In this document: one piece after another, positions 1-12,500 of the stretch
Numbering within the stretch: the stretch's first letter is position 1
Layout: the number at the start of each line of letters is the position of its first letter
Notes under the pieces: model-generated
The model's database searches: none
The model's input: only the letters and a program-made list of their open reading frames with translations
What the model was told of the DNA's origin: nothing
Assembly (NCBI GenBank): GCA_017590115.1
Contig: JAGGNK010006448.1
Location: 13,889,860 to 13,953,859, forward strand
DNA from: Montifringilla adamsi
Lineage: Eukaryota; Chordata; Aves; Passeriformes; Passeridae
Direction of reading: 5' to 3'
DNA: 64,000 nt
Made by a program: the position numbers and the translations under genes

Positions 1-1266
1 TTTAGACTCAGATGTATAAATGAAGGAATTGTTTAAACAGAGGGATATATCCCAAGCTTTATTAAATGGTCTGTTGGTTTGGAAAGTCATAATAAAATTG
101 ATGTTTTGTATTTGGATGAGCAGGGTACCACCTCAACCCCCTCTCCTGTCACCATCCTAAAGTTTTTAAATATGACTTTTTGTAAATTAGGAAATTCCAT
201 TCTAAATGTATCAACTGCTTTAAATGTATGTCTGGTGCACTTACGTGCAGGTTAGAAAAGCTTTTATTTGCAGATATTGTCCAGAATATACAGCATGATT
301 TCTCTGTAGGTGGTTTCAAAAGGTTGTCTTATGTGAGAATTTCTAAATTAAGTTCTTGCTGGATAATATCTTGAAGGATAATATTTAAATAGTACAGTGA
401 CCACAGACTTCCTTTTATTTCATAGGTGCCTATCAAAGGAAAAAAGAGGTTTTTAAAATAATCTTACTCTTTTTGGAACATCATGTATCAAGCTCTTTCA
501 AAACAAGATCATAAATTCCTCTGGCCTTTCATGGGCTTCCAGTTTTCTGTATTTTTGCATTTCAGGTGTTGTCTTGGCTTTTCCTCCATCTTTTTCTGCA
601 TGAGCTGTGGTTGCCTCTCCCACTCTCAACATTTTGGTTATATCCAATTGCCAATTTGTTTTACTAATTCCCCTCCTTGATAGAGTCTTTTCTGCTTTTT
701 GGGTGGTCTATATCTGGCTCAGTTCCTTGGCACTGCTCCTCACAATCATCCTAATCCATTCCTCTGGCTCATCAAAGAACAGTTGTTGTTTCCATGAGGA
801 CCTGGGTGGAAGTCAGATCCACCTTGGCTGTCTTCACACTCCCTGGTAGCTCCATCTCCAACCAATAACCTCTGGTCTTGTGTCCCAGGAGTCTTAAAGG
901 AAGCATGCCATCAAGAGGAGCTGAACTGCATTGGGTATTCACAGACTTCGTAGAAGTTAACCACAGTTACTGTGTGTGTAATCAAACACTCTTTCTTAGC
1001 TCATGCTGTATTCATGCAGGTTTTTCAGTGTTAGGGGAACTTGTTAGCATATGAATCTAAACCACAGAAACTTTAAAATAGACATAAATCACATGTACAC
1101 TCCTGTATCTTCACTTCTGCTTGGTTCACCCCTTTCTCCTCCTGAAGAAAGATGGCACAACACACTGAAATTTTACAGTTTATTTTCGTTTCTCCAAATA
1201 ATCTGTTCATTGTGCTTTTATTCCCAAGAGATGGAATGGTTTTAACCATAGTAAAAAGCTTGTCTT
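1..1266. other. Non-coding, probable ITGBL1 intron
   Basis: No gene, RNA or recognisable repeat was seen. Short open frames here have ordinary chance length and no family resemblance. Confidence 0.6.
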
Positions 1267-1396
1267 AGGGAGGCTGTGGAATCTCTGGCTGGGGGTTTAA
1301 GAGCAGGTTGGACAAGTCAGGAAGGATCAACACACCCTTGTTTGTGAGTCCAGACAAAGAAGTGAACCAGATGATCTTTTCCAGAGGTCTCTTTGA
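1267..1396 (+). mobile_element. CR1 LINE 3' fragment (degraded)
   Basis: The string GAGGCTGTGGAATCTCTGGC, then an AGAGCAGGTTGGACAA motif and an ACCAGATGATCTTTTCCAGA block, follows the order of the 3' region of avian CR1 elements. The usual terminal octamer repeats are not preserved. Old, non-autonomous fragment; orientation + from block order. Confidence 0.65.
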
Positions 1397-4300
1397 CGCT
1401 GATTTTATTTGATGCTGCTGTGAAACCAATTCTCAGTTTGATGCTCTGCCTTAGTGAGGACAATCTGTGGTAGTATAAACACAGTTTTTGTCATGCTGTA
1501 ATGTTTCTAAATGTAATAATGAATTGAAACTGATTCATAACTATTGATTTTAATCTATTAATACTAAAAACTTTAATTTTCTGCAGTATTTATAATAATT
1601 AATAAAATATGAGTGTGTTTCAGGTTTTTAAATGACCACATTTTTAAATGACCACTATAGAGTCTCTAAGCAGGAATGATTCTGAGAACAAGCTTGCTTG
1701 TTTTAAGTTTAGGATCTTTTCAATAGAAAGGCATGAATTACTGTTTCTAGATACAAATGGTGGATGGACTTCTGTAACAATCTCAGAGTCATGGAAAACA
1801 TGTTTTATCCAATCCTTGAAATTTGATGGAAAAATAACAGTCAAAACATTGAACAGAAACATTTATATTTTTAAATTTGCTTCGTTTTAACAGATGAATT
1901 CTTAGTCAACTACTGACTTTATGGAATTATGGCAAAATGAGCAAAACACCAACTGAAAGTGAATGGTTGCCCTGAGGTTTGACGTACACCAAAATAGACC
2001 ATGTTAAAAATTGTATTCTAGAATCTCTTAATTCTTGTTGGGTCCATTAAACATCAAATAACATAATTCCTACTTAAACAGGAACCACATCTGTTTTGCA
2101 TTTTTCACTGGAAGCAAATAGGTAAAAATATTTTGTCAGATAATGAAGCAGGGGAAGCAAGTAGTAGTATATTGGCTTTTTTTTTTTTTAACTGCTCCCA
2201 TGACAATTGTCTGTATTGTCTCAATGCAAAAATTATACCTTCTAGAAAGTTAATTATTCTCGGACAGCAATGAACTGAACCCTATATTGACAGCTGAAAT
2301 CATTATTTAGATTTATGACAAGTCAAAAGATGTTGCCATTGTTGGGGGACAGCACTTCCATTTCTGATTTCTTTCCTATCACTGGTCATTGGGAAATTGC
2401 CCCTACTATTCCCTTCCTCAGCTAAATCACCCATGTATACACAGGATAATTCTATATACACAGCATACAGCACAGGTCTGGATGAATGTTTCTTCTTCCT
2501 TCTTTCATTCTCTTGATCTTCCTGCATTCCCTAAGCATATGGTATTCATCACACTTGTGCACATTTGTAGGAAGGAAATGGGGAATTCCACCCACAGAAA
2601 GCTTCCCCAGTCTTCTCCTTTTCTCCTGTATCCAGTGAACATGAAAACATTAATGCCTAACTTCTCCATTTGCCCAGCGTGTTCCCCACATCCCTTTGGA
2701 CAAGCCCTTCCTGGAGCTGTGTTCTGGTCTGGCTGGTACTGTGTCATTCAGCTGTTGCTGCTGAGAAACCATAAAATCAGAAAGTGCTCTTAGGGAATCT
2801 GCATTTCTGGGCTGTGTATTCCATAAAACAAAATAACTTTGTGGTGCTTAAAATTTTTTGTTAGGTTAACCCCAGAAGAAAAGCAGAGCTTTTAATGGAT
2901 GATGCTACTTCATCTGTGCTATGTGACAGGACTGTCACCTCACCAGTGCAGTGACAGAAGCTGATGTTGAGGAGTCCAATTGTCTTCACACAATGCACAT
3001 TCCCACTGTACCCTCTTGATCTGTCTTCTCTTCCCATGTGAGTCACATAAGTGGTTTTAAATGTCTTTCAGTGAGTCATATAGTTTTGCTAATTTAGTCC
3101 CTACTTTAATGTCACTGTATACAGAGTCACTTTCTTACCTAAAAGCTAAAACTTCATTTGGTCACCTACTTGACACCTTTCTAATAAATACTTGCTTTCC
3201 TTAACCAAACTTTTTTTGGTTTGTTTTTTTGATCATAGTGGTGTCAAAACCTCAAGCTCTTGTTTCTATTCTGACCTGTCAGTTTGAATTTTTAAATCCT
3301 TTCTCAAAAACGGATCAGACTGAGCATTACGTTGGCTACATACCTCCTAACACCTTCTGGCAAGCATCAGAAGCCAAGAGTTCCACTCTGCTGTGTCTTG
3401 CTGCTTGGCTGAAAAAGAATCAAAATGCACGTAGAAAAATTTAATGTGGTGAAAGTGAGAAGAAAAGGATCAAAGGCTGGAAACAAATGTAAAAACTTCA
3501 TATACAAGGGGCAGCTGGAATGTATGAAACCTCATGCAGTACAAAATGTTCCTCAGAACAGGAAAATGTAGGTCTGTTATAGCAGCAACAGTTTTTAAAC
3601 AGTAACTTAATTTTGTGATGGTAACAAAATTCCTAGCTCAGTGGTTTCATTCTGCCTGCAAATGGGGCAGACAAATGCCTGAAGATATTGTGCATGTGGT
3701 ATAGAAAAAAGAGACTAAACTGACAGATGCCAAAAATCAATAGGGAAATACTAATGCCTTTCTAGGCAAACAGGCAGGGAAATCTTATTTTAGACATTTG
3801 GATAAGCAAGATTTATTTCTAGAAGAAATGTTAAGAGGAAGCCAAAAAAGATGATTCGTTTGACTGCTGTGTTGAAACATATTGTATTGGCATTATATGT
3901 TTTGACATTAAAATAAAATGAGCAAGGAAATAAGCATAGTTTAATATCTTCTTTCTTTCCCCCCATTACTAGATTCTTCCAAGGTAGTGCTTTAATAATA
4001 AAAGCACTTTCATACTCCTTATATAATATAAATGCAATTTAAATAATTTTTTTTTTCATTCCCCGCCCAAAATACTGGAATGTATCAAATAAGCATTTAC
4101 AGGTAATACTTGCACCATAGCATTGAAACTTATAAGTTTGAAAACTAAACCAGATGCAGTCTGAATGCAGTGGAGTGACTTGGTGCATCATCGTATGAAA
4201 ACTAAGAGTCTTCTGGTTTCTATAGAGACAAATCAGTGAAGTCAGACTTTGTTTTGAGACGTAAACCTAAAAAACAAAGATTCCTTGATTTTTATATGGA

Positions 4301-5877
4301 ATATAGGCATCTTTAATGGCTGTAAGGGCCGTGTGTTCTGCTGTTCTTGCATGCAGTTTCTCTGTTGGTACAGTGTGTACATTGACCAAGAGTACACTTT
4401 GACATCCCTGGCTTTCAGACAGTTCCAGAGGCAATACAGCAGTGTTAGTTCTGTCAGGAGCTACTTGGTCTGCAAATGCATCTTGAAATTACTTGGTTTT
4501 TTCTTTTCAAGATGTTGTTCTAGTGTTGTGTAAAGATTTCAGTTAATCTTTTCTGCTAATTTCCAAACATGTAATAGTAGGATGTGCTACAGAAGGCTTT
4601 CTGAAGAGAGTGTATTGCATACCATTTATATCAGTTCAGCTCTTGAACTGTATGTTTTCTCCCAAATGTATTTCCACCTGTGTTTTAGTATGACTGAGAA
4701 ATTTGATCACCTCTACTGTTTTGCAAATAGCATAAGAATGCTGTCTGATTTACAAATCCTGGGGAATGAAAAGTGATGTAGAGCTGTACAGTCTGCTGAA
4801 TAGATTTGTGGGGCTGTAAATATTTTAAGCTAGTATTGCCACAAAATTTCAAGATGTATTTTTTGGTTCCTGAGTAATGAGAATTGGTCCTCAGAATCTC
4901 ATAAGCAATTGTGCAGTTGGTAAATGAGCAGGGAATTGACAGAAACACTGGTATTGGAACAAATTGTGTAGAGGATGCCTAGAGGCAACTGTTCATCCTA
5001 CAGGATGATCAGGAGGATTTCATCAGAGGATGAAAGAGAGGATTTCATCACAGAGGATGAAATGAAGGGGAAGTGGATAGGAATCAATACAGCTGTTAAT
5101 ACCTATTAAAAACAAGTCATTTTGCTTCATTGCTCTGCCTGCCTGCAAAACTTCAGTTACTGTGCCTGCAGTGTTTATAGTGGTCACAGTAAAATTAGCA
5201 TATGCAAAAAGGAATCAGGTGCAAGTAGCAAAGGGTACATTGGTATTTGTTTTTCAGACAGCAGAAATGATAGGGTTAGGAAAATTAAACTTCTGCAATA
5301 TTACTATGAGCTGTGCTGAGATGGAATTTTCAGGCTTTTTCTTACTGCTGTTGAGAGTAGCTCTCTTTGTGTCATGATTTTGATTGTGTCACACGTTCAG
5401 CATTACAGGCAAACTAAACTTCACAATCAAAAGAAGAATTTTAGTGCTCCTTTCTGAAATTCAGATGTATACATCCAGTTTTACCCCCCACCAGGAATCT
5501 ATCACTTACCAGAATGAATCAGTTGGGGTTTTCTTGTTTTTTATTTCTGTTGTTGTTTTGTTTGGTTGGTTTTTTGTTTTGTTTTTGGGTTTTTTTTGTT
5601 TTTTTTTTTCTTTTGTGTAAAATGCTAGTTCTGATGGTCAAGCAGAAATATTGTCAGGAGAAAAATGGAAAAAAGTATACATGAGTCAGAAACCCCTTTG
5701 AAGCAAATACCTTTTTCTATATACCTTTTATTATAAATATACAATAATATATTTTTGTGGCATAAAGTAAGCCTTGTCTAGAGATCTTCTTTGCCATCTG
5801 TTTTAGCAGCATTGGATAAATGGTGAAAACAGAAAGAATGGTCTGGTTTGCAGCCAATTTACCAGAATAGGATCAGG
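1397..5877. other. Non-coding, probable intron
   Basis: AT-rich unique sequence. Contains an imperfect direct duplication at 5013-5063 and a T/G-rich run near 5525-5618. The longest open frame (134 codons, 2389-2793, + strand) resembles no family I know. Confidence 0.6.
5013..5063. repeat. Two-copy imperfect tandem repeat with inverted arms
   Basis: A unit of about 25 bases, GAGGATTTCATCA followed by GAGGATGAAA, occurs twice in a row, with a two-base insertion in the second copy. In the second copy ATTTCATC and GATGAAAT face each other across six bases, giving a perfect eight-pair stem. Confidence 0.7.
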
Positions 5878-5967
5878 GAATGATTTAGGAAGAGACTTGT
5901 GGAGATTGGCCAGTCCAGCCTCCTGCTGAAGGAATTCTGTCTTCAGAGTTGCTCGGGGTTGTCATAC
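5878..5967 (-). mobile_element. CR1 LINE 3'-region fragment (degraded)
   Basis: Reads as the complement of a CR1 3' segment: GAAGAGACTTGTGGAGAT, then CCAGTCCAGCCTCCTGCTGA, then AGAGTTGCTCGGGGTTGTC match the order of the common antisense CR1 pattern (gaccTCTGGAGATcatc, TCCAaCCcCCTGCT, GGTTGCTCAGGG). Short and diverged. Confidence 0.6.
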
Positions 5968-6193
5968 ACATGAAGTCAAAGTATGTCTATGTGACAAGAC
6001 AAAAAAAATCAGAAGCACAGATTAACTTCTGTTGAAGTAATGCTTAATTATCTGACTCATTTGACAAAAATTAGGAACAGTTAAAAATAATTTTTGACAT
6101 GAGGAGAGGTGGCTTATGAAACTAAACTAATTTATTTTGCCATTTTTCTAAATGAAAAGCATAATAATTTTATCCTGGGAGTTTTGTTTTTTG

Positions 6194-6218
6194 TTTTTTT
6201 TTTTTTTTTTTTTTTTTT
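6194..6218. repeat. Poly(T) run of 25 bases
   Basis: Uninterrupted T homopolymer directly after a G/T-rich lead. It could be a reversed poly(A) tail, but no retrogene body was seen beside it. Confidence 0.9.
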
Positions 6219-9200
6219 AAATAAAGTTCTTTAGTTTACATCAGGAGAAAAGCACAGAAAATGGAAAACTATTGTGGATTGTCTTTTGAGGAAAATCTGT
6301 TAATTAAGGTAGTTCTGCCTACCTTTTCAGCACACAATCAGTCCATCAGCCCCAGGTTACTTTGTTTCTCTTACTTCTTTGACCTCTCAAGCCACTAGGA
6401 GACTCGGCTTTTGCTGTCGCATCTATGCTAACTGGTTGCAGTGATTGTTCCCAGGTTTCTCTGTGGAGTGTGTGATGAACATTTGGGCATTTCGTGTTGG
6501 AAGACAAGTAGTAGATGGTACATGGCACGTGATAGAAAGCAGAGGGTTAAACTTGCTTACTAGTGCTAAGCAGTTTTGAAGTGTGAACATCTTAAGAGTT
6601 CATGAATTGAAAACACACTGAAGGAATGAACATGAAAATTTCATCATTCAAATGAAAAAAAAATCAAACAAAAAAAAATTGGTTTATTTTTTGGGTCCAA
6701 ATAAGTCCCTGTTGGCAGAAGATGAAGTCATTAAACTGCTATCTGTGTCTCAACCTTCGTGCCTAGTAAGATCATGCCTTTATCAAGCTGGTTTGTCACT
6801 GGTCATGAAAGGCTTAGTGACTCGAAGACTCACAGTTTCTGAGAGCTTCCATCAAAGTTTTTTTCTTAGCACTTGATTACAGCCTAGCAAAGGTAGCTGC
6901 TTTAACACTGCTTAAAACATGATTAAGAATTGGAAGGTCTTATTGCCCTGGTTCAATTTGACTGTGGAATAGGTTTAGTTAACCTTGTGTCTCATCCTTC
7001 CTTTTATAAAAGGGACATAATTACCATCCTTCCGTAATAAAAACTATTTTGCATGGTGGTTGAAGACTTCCACAGATCTGTTTCATGTTTAAAAAAATGT
7101 TCAATCTGCTCTTGTCTGTTAAGCCTGATTTCATGAATAAATCTGCCAGGAAAAAAAAAGTTAAATAAAAAACCACCTAGGTGACCCTTTGCTCTATTCA
7201 TCTATCAGCAGGGAAGTAAACAGTTTGTCCATGATTGCCTGTCTCACTTATCTATTACAGTCTGTTTGTTCTTTCTACCCTGTAATTACTCCATTGGATC
7301 TGCTGAAATATCCTCTGATTCACATTCAAACTATTTTCAGAAACACCCTTTAATTCTGGCGTGGTATTTCATTGCTCAGTAAATATGAAGAGGTGCTCAA
7401 GATTTGCTTTATTACAAAGTTCTGGATGGCACTGTGAACTTATTGCTGTGTGAGGTTCCAGTTTGGCAGCAACTAAAAACTGATTTCCTGCCTGAACTGA
7501 ATGCCAGGAGTTGGAGGCAGGAACAGTAGGTGGCAAAAACTTGCTCCTCCCCAGAACTAAGAAACTAAATCAAGGCAGTCCCCCTTCAGGGGTATGCTCT
7601 AGGTGGCTTCCCCAAGTGGGCCAGATGTTAAGACCATGAATAAATTAAGACCTCCTGCTGCAAGGAAGTTAATGGAAGTGACCCAAAAGGTGATGGGTGA
7701 TTGCTGGGCTGCATGACACACGCTGAAATGAAGGTGGTGAGCACAGGAAGGCAGCCATCTTGGGGCATGGAGCTTTTTCCTTTTTATTCTTTTTTTTCCT
7801 ACTTGCATTTACCTTTTAATTCTTTGTCTAATATTTCTGAGATATAGTCCTAACTTTACTTTAGCATTATTGGATGTATGCTGTAATTTACTGTTGGAAA
7901 TTGACAGGATGCTCCCAGGGATTTCTGTGTACAGGTTTTTGATGTAAAATAGAGTACTGAAAAGTTATAGGATAAAAGTGTAGCAAAACCCTTGCCAAGC
8001 CAAGTAGTTATATTTAGGACCATCTCTTATCCTTACCCTAATGTCATTTTTAAAAAAGGTTTAAAAATGTCTATATATGAATCAGTTGAATAAAACAAAG
8101 GTGTGTTTTCCCCAGCTTTGAAGAGGAAAGCAAAAACTCTGTAGTGCTCAAACATTCAGAAATTCACACTGCTTTTAATAACAAAAAGAAAAAAAGAAAG
8201 AAAAATTACTGATATTAACTTTAGAGGAAACAGTACCTTGAGAAAGGCAACAACAGGCTTTACAAAATTATCACTTCAGTCTCTTGAATGAAGGGTAATG
8301 AATTTTTATGCAGATGTAAGATGCATATAGCACTTTTGGAAAATGTGTCGGACTGAAAACTGTTGATAACATTAACAACTTAGGAGAAAGCTGGGCTTTA
8401 CTCTCCTTTAAGTAGCATATTTTCCTTTGATGCTACTTTGTTTTATTAAGCACTGACACTTACAGACCACTTTATTGTCCTCACAGCTTCATGTGTCTCT
8501 GCACATGAAGCCATGCTTAAATTAAAATTCTGACTCTCGCCAGTTATATTTTACACTTTTCTTGGAAAAAGATAATTTCCACCTTACTTGTTTGAACATT
8601 GCTCTATTTGTTGTGAACATACTTTCCATTATTAAAATGATGGTAATGCAAGGAATTGCATATTATGCCATTTTCTACTGGATTATGCAAATAAAGACCA
8701 GAAGAAAGGTACCTAACTTAGATATTCTAACTTAAAAGGGTTGTTGTTTTCTTTTTTTTCCAAGTTTAATTTCTAATTCTTTTTACCTAATTGATTTAAG
8801 ATTTCATCTGCTTTAATGGAGATTAAGCCCAGGTTGGTTTTGCTGGTTAAACCTTTCTTCCATGTATTGCCTTGGCTGTTACTGTAAACTGAAGTTAAAT
8901 GTAGTTGTGTTTAGAAATATTGCCCTAAAATAGTACTAAAATACTTTCCAGCCAGTATGAGATACCAATAGAACTGAACAGAAAAAGTAAAGTTGGTCAA
9001 CGTCTAATTAAAATATATGTATGTAGCATACAGTCTTATTACTATTAAAAAAAATTAATGCAAGATCATTGGCAAGTATGAGAAAAATAAATTCATAGGT
9101 CAAATAGTACCTTCGGAGTGGAAGAAATTTTAATACTCCACTGTTTCCTTTTTCTCTCATCCACTTCTTTCCCTTTAATTAGAAGACATTACTTCATACA

Positions 9201-9545
9201 GAATTTAGTCAGGAGAGACAAAGATGAAACATAAATACTTATTACCTGCAAGTTTAAACAGCTTTGATGCATTAAATTGTCTACTAACATTAAATCAAAA
9301 AATTGAAGTAAAAATAAAGCAGGTAAATAGTATACAAGACTATAAATTTAGGCAGTTTAATCTATAAATTGGTTAAAAAATCCCCCACGACACTTTTGAT
9401 ACCAAGAGTTGTTCACAGGAAAGTAATACCTACTCCTATAATATTTTATATCTTTTGCAAATAATGTATCTGTCCCACTACTGCAGAATAATATGTAATT
9501 AAAGAGAGCACTACCACAATGACCGCTGCTTTGGGAAACAATTTG

Positions 9546-9586
9546 AAAATAACACATCTTTAACTTATTAAAAGATGTGTTATTTT
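9546..9586. repeat. Perfect 16-bp inverted repeat (hairpin)
   Basis: The arm AAAATAACACATCTTT (9546-9561) is the exact reverse complement of 9571-9586, with a nine-base spacer. As RNA the stem could grow by two G-U pairs and one A-U pair at its base. No flanking element was recognised. Confidence 0.9.
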
Positions 9587-12500
9587 TGACTGTGGTAGGT
9601 AAAAAATCTCTTATTAAAAACACTGCTGAGTACTTTGGCAGAAAAAGCAAATTTGTTCAATATGTATTAATGTTCTGTATTTGGAAAGAGTCACAAACTA
9701 TCATATGATGAATAAAAAATACCATTTCAAACCTTTATTATCAAGGGCCAAATAAAAGATTTTTTTAGGAAAAAAGCATTTTGAGATTGAAATTAAATAA
9801 TTTAAAGTTTAAGCGTGAAAACTTGCACACCAGAACTATAAGGTGTAATGCTCAGCTTACACATTATTTTATTAGAACTAAAGATGATATATAACAGTAA
9901 TGTTAAAAACTCCAAATTATCCAGGTGACCCATAAGTTTGGGATGAAATAACAGAAGGACTGTCTTGGGATTGGGTTGATAAAGAATTAATGAATAAGAA
10001 TATAATTTATAATTGTCAACCTGGTTTTATAGATTTTTAAAATTAATTTTCTTCAAATTGACTTCATTCTTTAAAGAAATAACAAGTTTGGTTGTTGTGT
10101 CTGGGACAACTTTTTTTGTGTTGCATTTGTTTTGTTATTGAAAGTCTTCCAATTTAGATGAAAATTTTACCATGATTAATGTTTACATTAAGCAGTCTCT
10201 GAAGCAGGCTCTTATTTTTTGAATGGATTCTCATTTTATTGATGTACTTAGAGTGAACTTCTAACAGCCACTAATCAATTTATTTTCTCAAAGGGACCTG
10301 CTGATTTAAAAAGGCATTGGATATTGATTACAGTTTACAAGACAGCAAGACTGGCAGAATGGTTGATAAAGATATTTTCTAACATTACTATTAGTACCTA
10401 ATCAGGGAAGCATTAAATAGAACTATAGGCATTCACAATTCAAAATGAATGTGCAGTAAAGACAGCCTGAGTAGAAGGACCAAGAATGATGCAGATGGTG
10501 GGGGATAAAGAATGATTCCCTAGATAAACTCAAATTTGGTTGAATTAACAAGATATGACTTGTTTTTGTTCCAGTGTGTGAATACCTTTTCAAAGGTATT
10601 AATTTTAGAGAAGAGATGACCACAAATGCATGTTGAAGAAGTACATGTGATGCCTTCACACAGCTCAAAAATTGTCTGCCCTTTGAAGAACTGAGAGGGT
10701 TTTCTTCTTCAGGATGCCACTTTTCTGGCTTGAATTGGCTTGAGTCATAGACCCCAGGACTGAAGTGGCGTTTTAAGTCACCACCTGGAAATGAGTGTGG
10801 AGCTACCTGGGACAAGAGTTCACAATTGCAGGTTGTGCCTGCACTGCTTTGTTCCCCCTTAGATAGATTTGTTATTTGCAGTTGCTATCCCAGCTTTTTC
10901 AGTATTATGCCTAAAATATATGACATAAAAGTTCCTATTTCCTTGCATGTGTGTTATAGGAGGCTTCCTTCTGCCTGCAGTCAGCTTAAAGGACCTTGTC
11001 ACACAGCACAGCAACTGAAGTGAGCCACCTGTGAAATTACGCACGTTTTTGCTTTTCCTTGCCTTTGGCAGAGGTGTATTGGGGGACATAGTGGACAGGA
11101 TTGTGCCAGTCCGGAACCATGAGGTCAAGCCATCAGCATGGATGTGCCTTACACACTCAGGCTTGAGAGGTTATTTTGGCTCAGGTGAAGTGACTCTTCA
11201 GTCAAGGATAGGTCCTTGAGTACAGGGTCAAGTACATCTGGTCTCTGCAGTTCAGGTTTAAAGATCTCCACTGTAAATCTGTGAGTCTACTGAATATACT
11301 CCTCTCATAAGGAGAAAGCAGCTTTACAGCATTGCCCTGTAGATAACTAGGGTTCTTTTTGTTTTATTTAACCTCAGGGGATGTCTAAGTTTTGTGCGTC
11401 AGGATGATCAGGGCATATAACACTAGAATAGTGATATATCTGACTCACCAAGGATGCTTATGTGATCCATGTTCTGCTCATGGATCTGGTGCTTGATGAT
11501 TAGGAAAAATAGGTCCAGAGGGCCAGGAAAGATCAAGAGTAATAAAAGAAGTAGCAAAAGGACCAGAATTTTCTTTTCATCACTAAATTTGTAATATTTA
11601 CTCTGGGCAGGGAATAGGGAATGCCCAGCTTTAACATCAGAGTATTTACAGAGGCAGACATAAAATGAAGTCTGTATCTTGCAAGGCTGTGATGGAAAGT
11701 GGCCAGTGTGTGGACATTACTTTGATTAAATCATAAAATAATATTGTATTATTTTATTATTGTATAGTGTTGAAAGAATAGTATTTAACAACAATTATTA
11801 CAAGAAAGATGATTGCATCCTACTGGATGCTCTCTATGGATTCTTTGAGAAAATTACTTGGCAGTATGAGCAGAGGGGAAAACATTGATTAAAATTGGCA
11901 CTGACCATTCACAGTGGACTGTCTGTGTATATCTAGAAAGGTTGCACATTGAAAATCAGTTATGAATATAATGAACTACTGAATATGAAAGTTGGAGGTG
12001 AACATCACACTGAACAAAAATGACCAAAAACTAGCCTTAAATTTAATGTCTGTATTGAGAAAATAATAATGCTGAGGTAATAAAATAATTTTTATTATGG
12101 AAAAGGGTATTATTTATCCCTTTGTTGTGTTATTTGATTAGTTTAACAAGGCTAAACTTTCAAACTTTTGAGATACTGTTCAACTAGATTCCATAGAAAC
12201 AGTGGAAGAACAAACAGTGTAATAGATTATGGAAAGATTCAGATGTATTAAATTGATGGGTTAATAGATGGGGACTATTATTGAATCCTTTGAAATGTGA
12301 AAAAACCCTGTAGGAATATAGAATGAAATACAGTGGTATCTGCTTGTAGGAAGCTTGTTTCAGAGCCCAGAAGAGAGAATACAAGTGATGTGCTATAGAA
12401 GCAAATAATTAAGTTGTAAAAGCAGTTAGCAGGAGTGGTGGAAAGAGGGGCAGTAGAAAACACTACCTGAGGAAATATTGTGTGGTAGAAAGCCATCATT

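Noticed and set aside
2389..2793. 134-codon plus-strand open frame
   Set aside because: No motif, signal peptide or splice support was seen.
6194..6218. Poly(T) as the tail of an antisense processed pseudogene
   Set aside because: No coding-like body adjoins it, so only a homopolymer can be supported.
10423..10815. 130-codon minus-strand open frame
   Set aside because: No recognisable domain, no splice context, and a length that chance allows in 64 kb searched in six frames.
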